Below, in pieces: positions 5,385-10,744 of a stretch of DNA of 10,744 bases (positions are counted from its first letter, which is position 1; each line of letters opens with the position of its first letter). Location of the stretch: contig JAUWTX010000046.1 of the NCBI GenBank assembly GCA_030614505.1, positions 1-10,744 of the forward strand, written 5' to 3'. Under the pieces are notes generated by a model. It saw only the letters and a list, made by a program, of their open reading frames with translations. It ran no database searches and had not been told where the DNA came from. The DNA is from Desulfuromonadales bacterium (lineage in GTDB: Bacteria > Desulfobacterota > Desulfuromonadia > Desulfuromonadales > BM103). The position numbers were made by a program, and so were the translations under genes.

Positions 5385-7163
5385 ATGCAATCTTTAGTAA
5401 CCATCCTGTTAGTCTGTTTCGTTGCGCTGGCTTTGGTCGCTCTGGCTCTGTGGCAGAAGTATCGGTCTGAACGAACTGCCCGTGAACGCACCGAACGAGA
5501 GTCTGAGGAATCTCGGGACTGGCTGGATTTGATTCAGACCAAGACGCCGGTTATGATCCATGTGGTGGACGGTAATGGATGCTTGGTCGCGGTGAGTGAC
5601 GAGTGGTTGGAAAGGCTTGGCTACACGCGTCAGGAGGTTATTGGCAAACAGTTTACGACGTTTCTTGCCGAGGGTTCAATACTACAGTGCCCTGGAGATG
5701 ACTGCTCGAAGTACTCCTGCCCCGGTCTCTGTAAAGAGGTCTCTCTCCAGATTGTCAAGCGTGACGGGCAGTGCCTCGACGTCCTTTTCTCTGCCATCGC
5801 TGAACGTGACCCTGGAGGCGAGCTCTTCCAGTCGTTTGCAATCGTCACCGATATCACAGTACAAAAGCAGACCACTTTTGCGTTGCAGCAGGCCCAGAAT
5901 GAACTTGAAGAGCGGGTCCAGAGCCGGACTGTGGCGTTGGATGAAGCTTATGAACACCTAGCCCTGGAGATGAAAGAGCGCAAGCGAGCCGAGGTTATTC
6001 TTCACACTATTGCGGAGGGAGTCTCCGGCACGACCGGCATCGCTTTTTTTGCCTCTCTGGTGCAGTATCTGTCTAAGGTTCTCGATATGGATCATGCCAT
6101 GATCGGCATCTTCGACGAGCAGGAGGAGGGCAAGGTCCAGACCGTTGCTATCAGTTCCCACGGCCAGAGCCAGGAAAATTTCAACTACGACCTTGCCGGA
6201 ACCCCTTGTGCCAAGGTGACTGATCAGGGGATGTGCCTCTATCCACAAAATGTTGCGCAGCTCTTCCCCGAAGACAGTATGCTTTTGTCGATGGGGATCG
6301 AAAGCTATATTGGTTCACGGCTGGACGATTCATCCGGGGCACCGATTGGTCTTCTGGTCGTCATGGGAAGCTCTCCGGTGGAGACGTCCGGGACCGTAAC
6401 TTCGATGTTGCGGATCTTTGCCGGTCGGGTGGCTGCTGAACTGGAGCGGCTTAAGCATGATGATGAGATGATGCAGGTGCGCAACCTCGAATCGCTTGGC
6501 CGTATGGCTGCCGGTATAGCCCATGAAGTCAATAACCCGCTAACAAACGCTTCGATCAACATCCAGATGCTGCGTAAGAAACTTGGTTTCCTGGAGAACA
6601 ATACCCCGATTCTGCAGCGGGTCGAGGCCATTGAACGTAATATCGAGAGAGCCTCCAACATCGCCAAGGGATTGCTTCTCTTTTCGCATCAAAAGGAACT
6701 CGAACTGGTACAGGTTGATCCCACTGAAATAGTCGATAAGGCGTTTACACAGATCACCAGCGACCTTGAGAGAATCACTTTACACAAGGAGATGCTCTCA
6801 GTTTCGGAGATCCTGGGTGACCCGCTCAAACTTGAAGGGGTATTCATTAATCTCTTTAACAACGCGATTGATGCAATGCCGGATGGTGGCACTCTCTCTG
6901 TTGCCAGTTTTGAGGAGGGCGGAAAAGTTGTCATCAAGATCCACGATACCGGATGCGGAATCCCTCGGGAGCATCTTTCTAAAGTGTTCGATCCATTCTT
7001 CACGACCAAGGACGTTGGAGTTGGCACCGGCTTGGGATTGTCTATTGTCTACGGTGTTGTTCGTCAGCATCATGGGACGATCGAGGCTGCAGGTTCGAGC
7101 AACAAGGGGACGACGTTTGTTGTCAAACTGCCTATATTCAGCAGCCTGTCGGGCTCTCAATGA
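5385..7163 (+). CDS. Membrane sensor histidine kinase, PAS (Cys-rich)-GAF-HisKA-HATPase
   Basis: A 592-residue kinase. Residues 4-23 form one transmembrane helix, followed by a charged coil (to about 47) and a PAS domain (about 50-160). The PAS domain carries Cys102, Cys107, Cys112 and Cys116 in an insert, a candidate metal or Fe-S site. Then come a coiled coil, a GAF-like domain (about 215-355), HisKA with phospho-acceptor His380 in AGIAHEVNNPLTNA, and the ATPase domain: N box NLFNNAID (489-496), G1 DTGCGIP (521-527) and G2 GTGLGL (547-552). No large periplasmic domain exists, so sensing is cytoplasmic or membrane-near. The frame is open to a TTG at 5292, but the ATG at 5385 places the membrane helix at the N-terminus and is preferred; its ribosome-binding site is weak. 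The likely partner is the regulator at 7318. The last codons overlap the left end of repeat copy 2. Confidence 0.9.
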   Translation: MQSLVTILLVCFVALALVALALWQKYRSERTARERTERESEESRDWLDLIQTKTPVMIHVVDGNGCLVAVSDEWLERLGYTRQEVIGKQFTTFLAEGSILQCPGDDCSKYSCPGLCKEVSLQIVKRDGQCLDVLFSAIAERDPGGELFQSFAIVTDITVQKQTTFALQQAQNELEERVQSRTVALDEAYEHLALEMKERKRAEVILHTIAEGVSGTTGIAFFASLVQYLSKVLDMDHAMIGIFDEQEEGKVQTVAISSHGQSQENFNYDLAGTPCAKVTDQGMCLYPQNVAQLFPEDSMLLSMGIESYIGSRLDDSSGAPIGLLVVMGSSPVETSGTVTSMLRIFAGRVAAELERLKHDDEMMQVRNLESLGRMAAGIAHEVNNPLTNASINIQMLRKKLGFLENNTPILQRVEAIERNIERASNIAKGLLLFSHQKELELVQVDPTEIVDKAFTQITSDLERITLHKEMLSVSEILGDPLKLEGVFINLFNNAIDAMPDGGTLSVASFEEGGKVVIKIHDTGCGIPREHLSKVFDPFFTTKDVGVGTGLGLSIVYGVVRQHHGTIEAAGSSNKGTTFVVKLPIFSSLSGSQ

Positions 7164-7303
7164 ACTGGCTGTAAATTAGTTTGTTTGGCCCATATTTCAG
7201 CTTCTTTTCGACCAATAGCTACAGCTATTACTCTCAAATGAGCTAAAATCTGATCTCAAACAGCAAGTTTTCGCTTCAGCCCAGATAGTCCGACAGACTG
7301 CTA
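7140..7303. repeat. MITE-like repeat, copy 2, between kinase and response regulator
   Basis: A second copy of the element at 4003-4158. The 75-bp core 7187-7261 matches at 67 positions, and the terminal repeats (7140-7155 and 7287-7302) match each other at 14 of 16 positions. The left end lies inside the last 8 codons of the histidine kinase and supplies its C-terminal residues and stop; the right end stops about 14 bp before the response regulator start. The two copies differ mostly by transitions outside the core stems, as expected of old copies. Size is 164 bp against 156 bp in copy 1, through small insertions. Confidence 0.75.
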
Positions 7304-7317
7304 AGTAAGGGGATAAC

Positions 7318-7971
7318 ATGAACAGAATCCTGATTGTCGATGACGATACAGAATTGAGATGCAACCTTTCCGACGTCCTGCAGGATGCCGGTTACACGAC
7401 GGTCGAAGCTCCTAACGGCCATGCGGCATTGAATCTTCTGGACAGCGAAGATTTCGCTCTGGTTCTGCTCGACATGGTCATGCCGGGAATGAATGGCATT
7501 GATACCCTGACGGCGTTGAAACGTAAGAAGCCTCAGACCAAGGTTATCATGATCACTGCCTTTGCTACGGTCCAGAATGCCGTGAACGCCATTCAGCAGG
7601 GAGCTAGCGACTATATTACCAAGCCGTTCAAGATCGAGGAACTACTGGCCACGATTGGACGGGTTCTCGAAGAGGCCCGATTCGAGGAAGGCGCAGCCAA
7701 AATCGGTTTAGAAGATGCCATAAGTTCTTTGAACAATGAGATCCGGCGCAATATCATCCGCATGATCTTCAAACGGAAGAACTTGCGCCTGATGGAGATC
7801 ACACGAGAACTCAATTTTGATGATCACACCAAGATCGTTTTCCATCTGAAAAATCTTAGGGAGGCGGATGTGATCGACCAAGACCTGAATAAAGCCTATT
7901 TTCTCACCGAGGAGGGAGTACGGCTCTATGAATGCATGAAAGTTCTGGAGCGTTACGTCGCCGTGAATTGA
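7318..7971 (+). CDS. Response regulator with winged-helix output domain
   Basis: A 217-residue regulator. The receiver domain (1-118) has the acidic pocket DDD at 8-10, phospho-acceptor Asp52 in LLDMVMPGMNG, Thr80 and Lys102 in TKPF. The output region (about 130-205), with EIRRNIIRMIF, LRLMEITRELNF, HTKIVFHLKNLREADVI and AYFLTEEGVRLYE, reads as a winged helix of the ArsR/archaeal type rather than the common OmpR, NarL or NtrC types. This points to DNA binding, probably as a dimer, but the fold is inferred by eye. GTAAGGGGATAAC lies directly before the ATG as ribosome-binding site. It is most likely paired with the kinase upstream, the two being separated by the 154-bp gap that holds most of the repeat; a transcriptional start within the gap is possible. 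Confidence 0.87.
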   Translation: MNRILIVDDDTELRCNLSDVLQDAGYTTVEAPNGHAALNLLDSEDFALVLLDMVMPGMNGIDTLTALKRKKPQTKVIMITAFATVQNAVNAIQQGASDYITKPFKIEELLATIGRVLEEARFEEGAAKIGLEDAISSLNNEIRRNIIRMIFKRKNLRLMEITRELNFDDHTKIVFHLKNLREADVIDQDLNKAYFLTEEGVRLYECMKVLERYVAVN

Positions 7972-8047
7972 TTGACTGTCTGTCAGGAGACTGTTGATTA
8001 GATAGCTCCATAGCGCAATTGTTGCAGATTTACATGACTACTATCAT

Positions 8048-8084
8048 AAAGGGTCACCCACATCCGGGTGGCCCTTTGTTCTTT
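8048..8084 (+). terminator. Rho-independent terminator after the response regulator
   Basis: AAAGGGTCACCC (8048-8059) pairs with GGGTGGCCCTTT (8066-8077), a 12-bp stem with one T-G pair and a 6-base loop, followed by GTTCTTT. It lies 77 bp after the regulator stop and before the next gene, and ends the kinase/regulator transcript. Confidence 0.85.
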
Positions 8085-8188
8085 GGTGGCCTGGAACTGA
8101 GGTGATTCGGAATTGAAGGAATGAATTTAAATTGTCAAACAAGGAGGGTTTTGAGAACAATTATTCTAGGTTCTTTTGATCTCCCGGT

Positions 8189-8197
8189 TGCTATGAT
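8189..8197 (+). promoter_or_regulatory. Possible extended -10 promoter of the GGDEF/EAL gene
   Basis: TGCTATGAT is an extended -10 sequence (TGnTATnAT type). It lies about 60 bp before the gene starting at 8259 and downstream of the terminator at 8048-8084, where a new promoter is needed. No good -35 box is visible at the usual spacing, so this is a candidate only. Confidence 0.4.
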
Positions 8198-8258
8198 CAG
8201 GTGTCGATAACCCATTTGAATCTTATGTCTTTTCAAACAGCAAGGTCTGAAGTTCGTA

Positions 8259-10370
8259 ATGTCTGAACTGAACAAGATCATGAATGCAATCTCCATGACT
8301 TCCGGGGAAGAGTTCTTTAAAACTCTGTCGCACTACGTCTGTCAAAAAGTCGATGCAGTCTGTATGCATGTTGCCTTGTTTGCCAAGAATGACTATCAAA
8401 CCATGGTGACCATTTTTTGCGATGGAGTGGCCGAAGTCGACACCCCCCTGATGTACTTTACAGCCGATACCTTCTGTCGCAGCATGATTGAGGACGGGGT
8501 GTTTTTGTGTCATGACAACGCTGCGGATAACTACCCGGAAGACTATCTTCTCAACCATCTGCGGATGAGCAGCTGTGTGGCGGTTCCGCTATATAAGGAT
8601 TGCAATGAGCTATGCGGGACATTTTCCTTGATGGCCTATAAGCCTTTCAAGGACAGTGAGCTTACGCAGAAGTTGCTTAACAACTTCGCTCCTCGCGTGG
8701 CTAACGAAGCACTGCGCAAGCAAGTGGAAGCCGAACTCAAGTACGAGCTCTGGCTCTCCCGGGCTGCGCTGGACGCCATCCCAACCCCGATTTTTTTCAA
8801 AGATAAGGAAGGATCATTCTCAGGTTGGAACCGGGCTTTTGCTGACTTCTGTGGGCTGACGAGCTACGGCGCTGAGCTAGCAGGGAGCTTGGGTATCTAT
8901 GACGAGGAAGATCGGAAACTTCTTCATGAGGGCGGCAACCTCATCGTCGAGACGTTCGTGATGCGAGCCGACGGTAAACAGCGCAATGTCCTGTTGCACA
9001 AGGCCGGTTTTGTTAAAAACAACGGGCAGACCCACAGTGGACTGGTCGGGACCATGATCGATGTGACCGAGTTGCGCACTGCAGAAAAGAAGGCTAATTA
9101 CCTGGCGCACTACGACCGTCTGACCGAACTACCCAACCTTGTCCTGTTTCAGGATCGATTGAATACCGAAATCATCCACGCCCGACGGCATGATGAACGT
9201 TTGGCGGTCTTTGCAATCGATATCGATCATTTCAAGAAAGTCAACAATGTCTATGGCCACGACCTCGGCGATTCTCTGCTCAAGGTTGTTGCACGGCGCA
9301 TCACGGAGACTATCAGAGAGGAGGATACTGCGGCTCGTTTCGGTGGCGACAGTTTCACTCTGCTGCTGCGGAATATACGTTACGAAGAAGACGCGGCGAT
9401 CATCGCGAAGAAGATCCATGAGAGTGTCAGTCAACCTTTCTTCCTCGATGATCAGGAGGTCTTCATCAGCGTGAGTATCGGTATTGCTCTCTACCCTCTC
9501 GATGGTGATGATGTGCAGACATTGATTAAGAACAGCGACGTTGCACTGCACCGCGCCAAAGAGAGAGGGCGCAGTAACCATCTTTTCTTTGCACCGGAAA
9601 TGAACTTCCGTGCCTCCGAGCAGATGAAACTGCAGAACAGCCTGCGCCGAGCCCTCGACCGGGACGAATTCATCATTCACTACCAGCCCCAGTATGATGC
9701 GGAATCCGGCCGAATGATTGGTGTTGAAGCGTTGCTACGCTGGCAGCATCCGGAACTCGGCATGGTTTACCCTGACCAGTTTATACCGCTGGCTGAGCAT
9801 ATCGGTCTGATTGTGCCGATCGGCGAATGGGTCTTGCGTACTGCCTGCCAGGATGCCAGGGCCTGGAATGAGGAGAACCAAAACCCGATCCGGGTCGCAG
9901 TGAATCTCTCGCCACGTCAGTTCCAGCAGCCAGATCTCTACGAAAAGATTTGTCAGATCATCAATGAGACTGGTGTCGAGCCAGCTTGGCTGGGGCTGGA
10001 GATAACTGAAAGCGCGGTGATGCAGAATGTCGACTACGCCGTATGCGTTCTCACTGATCTGAAAAAACTTGGGGTCCACCTTTCGGTTGACGATTTCGGT
10101 ACCGGTTATTCTTCGCTGAGCTACCTGAAGAAATTCCCGATTGACCTGTTGAAGATCGACCGTTCCTTCATTACCGATATCCCGAAAGATAGTGATGATA
10201 TTGCAATTGTCTCGGCTGTTGTTTCGATGGCGCACAATCTCAATCTCAAAGTGCTCGCCGAAGGGGTGGAAACTCTTGAGCAGAAGGATTTTCTGCACTC
10301 GGTCTCCTGCGATGAATTTCAGGGGTTCTATTTCAGCCGTCCAGTCGCTGCACACCACATCCTTCAGTAG
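8259..10370 (+). CDS. GAF-PAS-GGDEF-EAL cyclic-di-GMP protein, likely phosphodiesterase with degenerate GGDEF
   Basis: A 703-residue cytoplasmic protein without membrane segments. Domains in order: GAF (about 15-150, cysteine-rich: Cys28, 35, 54, 73, 84, 106, 115, 119), PAS (about 165-275), GGDEF (about 284-445) and EAL (about 455-703). The GGDEF signature is GGDSF at 362-366, so the catalytic Glu is Ser, although the metal-binding Asp in FAIDIDHFKKVN and the RxxD inhibition site (REED, 353-356) remain. The EAL domain is intact: EALLRW (490-495), NLSPRQF (549-555), LEITES (580-585), DDFGTGYSSL (611-620), KIDRSF and LAEGVET. So it most likely breaks down cyclic-di-GMP, with the GGDEF part as a GTP- or c-di-GMP-binding control domain. 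The ribosome-binding sequence before the ATG is weak. It is a single-gene unit preceded by a terminator. Confidence 0.92.
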   Translation: MSELNKIMNAISMTSGEEFFKTLSHYVCQKVDAVCMHVALFAKNDYQTMVTIFCDGVAEVDTPLMYFTADTFCRSMIEDGVFLCHDNAADNYPEDYLLNHLRMSSCVAVPLYKDCNELCGTFSLMAYKPFKDSELTQKLLNNFAPRVANEALRKQVEAELKYELWLSRAALDAIPTPIFFKDKEGSFSGWNRAFADFCGLTSYGAELAGSLGIYDEEDRKLLHEGGNLIVETFVMRADGKQRNVLLHKAGFVKNNGQTHSGLVGTMIDVTELRTAEKKANYLAHYDRLTELPNLVLFQDRLNTEIIHARRHDERLAVFAIDIDHFKKVNNVYGHDLGDSLLKVVARRITETIREEDTAARFGGDSFTLLLRNIRYEEDAAIIAKKIHESVSQPFFLDDQEVFISVSIGIALYPLDGDDVQTLIKNSDVALHRAKERGRSNHLFFAPEMNFRASEQMKLQNSLRRALDRDEFIIHYQPQYDAESGRMIGVEALLRWQHPELGMVYPDQFIPLAEHIGLIVPIGEWVLRTACQDARAWNEENQNPIRVAVNLSPRQFQQPDLYEKICQIINETGVEPAWLGLEITESAVMQNVDYAVCVLTDLKKLGVHLSVDDFGTGYSSLSYLKKFPIDLLKIDRSFITDIPKDSDDIAIVSAVVSMAHNLNLKVLAEGVETLEQKDFLHSVSCDEFQGFYFSRPVAAHHILQ

Positions 10371-10424
10371 TTAACCGTCTACTCTCTGCTTGTCAGATGG
10401 GGGGCCCATGAGAGTGCACAGTAT

Positions 10425-10744
10425 ATGATCAATTACCCGACGACTCTACGATTAATCCTGTTACTCTGGCTGATGCTCTGCGCCACTCCCGAAATAGCTG
10501 TTGGAGCGACGCCGACTCATTATTTCAATTGTAAAGAATGCCATCTTACCGGACTAACAATCGATGAACTCGGAGGCGGTAATGTTTGCCTCACATGTCA
10601 CAACCCCATGGCAGGCGATATCACACTCAATGACGGCGCTCCGGTAGGGCTCGATGGTCACACAGAGGGTCGTTTAACCTCCGGGGATGCGAGCAACACC
10701 TTCGATCATGGCACAGGATTACCCTCCTCCGATCAGACTTCACA
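10425..10744 (+). CDS. Multihaem c-type cytochrome, N-terminal part (cut by window end)
   Basis: 106 codons are visible and the frame is still open at the end of the window. Residues 1-28 form a signal peptide (hydrophobic RLILLLWLMLCA, likely cleavage after AVGA), so the protein is exported. Two haem-binding CxxCH motifs follow: CKECH at 36-40 and CLTCH at 55-59, and spaced His residues (79, 95) could be distal ligands. More haems probably follow downstream. Such periplasmic or outer-surface cytochromes serve electron transfer to metals or in respiratory chains of this kind of bacterium. A weak GAGTG sequence lies before the ATG, and a 6-codon ATG-started reading frame (10408-10428) ends overlapping this start. 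The exact type cannot be told from this part. Confidence 0.85.
   Translation, partial: MINYPTTLRLILLLWLMLCATPEIAVGATPTHYFNCKECHLTGLTIDELGGGNVCLTCHNPMAGDITLNDGAPVGLDGHTEGRLTSGDASNTFDHGTGLPSSDQTS

Larger units (their letters stand above)
7972..8258. other. Intergenic region between regulator and GGDEF/EAL gene
   Basis: A 287-bp stretch. It holds the terminator and the candidate promoter described separately. Between them lie an AT-rich section and a good ribosome-binding-like sequence (AAGGAGG at 8141-8147) that has no well-spaced start codon after it: a TTG follows only 3 bases later and opens just 19 codons. No gene is called. Confidence 0.5.

Noticed and set aside
8121..8210. A 29-codon reading frame in the gap before the GGDEF/EAL gene
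   Set aside because: It has a weak ribosome-binding site, no recognisable features and overlaps the candidate promoter; likely chance.
1..10744. CRISPR array, tRNA/rRNA genes, transposase or integrase
   Set aside because: No regularly spaced direct repeats, no cloverleaf-like segment and no matching protein motifs were seen.

Overview
The window looks like chromosomal DNA of an anaerobic, metal- or sulfur-respiring bacterium of the Desulfuromonadales/Geobacter type. The case rests on gene content: the tail of a tungsten-type aldehyde:ferredoxin oxidoreductase, small Fe-S/hemerythrin stress proteins, a selenocysteine-containing MsrA, several complex signalling proteins, and the start of a multihaem c-type cytochrome. 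The genus is an inference; there is no rRNA or other marker gene here.

Left part (1-1335, + strand): the last 56 codons of an aldehyde:ferredoxin oxidoreductase overlap a class II aldolase-like gene by 13 bp, so the two are probably translated together in one aldehyde/carbonyl metabolism operon. This operon runs tail to tail, with a 4-bp gap, into a four-gene minus-strand operon (2901-1340): a DUF542/DUF1858-like CxxC protein, a cysteine-rich ferredoxin-associated protein, a hemerythrin and a zinc-ribbon protein. The set resembles the parts of the ScdA/YtfE/RIC iron-centre repair protein, but as separate genes. A CRP/FNR-type palindrome lies 70 bp upstream of the first gene.

Middle (3079-5222): diverging from that operon is msrA, whose catalytic cysteine codon is an in-frame TGA followed by a well-formed bacterial SECIS-like hairpin. 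Read through the TGA it makes a 304-residue membrane-anchored selenoprotein. Next come a 156-bp repeat with 19-bp terminal inverted repeats, a 4-oxalocrotonate tautomerase-like gene on the minus strand, and a lone phage-T4-like deoxynucleoside monophosphate kinase.

Right part (5385-10744, + strand): a membrane sensor histidine kinase with a four-cysteine insert in its PAS domain, a second diverged copy of the repeat, and a response regulator with an unusual winged-helix output domain. A strong intrinsic terminator closes that group. It is followed by a GAF-PAS-GGDEF-EAL protein with a degenerate GGDSF site and an intact EAL domain, then the first 106 codons of a secreted multihaem cytochrome c cut by the window end.

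A common theme is redox and stress handling outside or at the membrane (Sec-MsrA, hemerythrin, cysteine-bearing sensor, cytochrome). No CRISPR array, tRNA, rRNA, transposase or integrase was seen.
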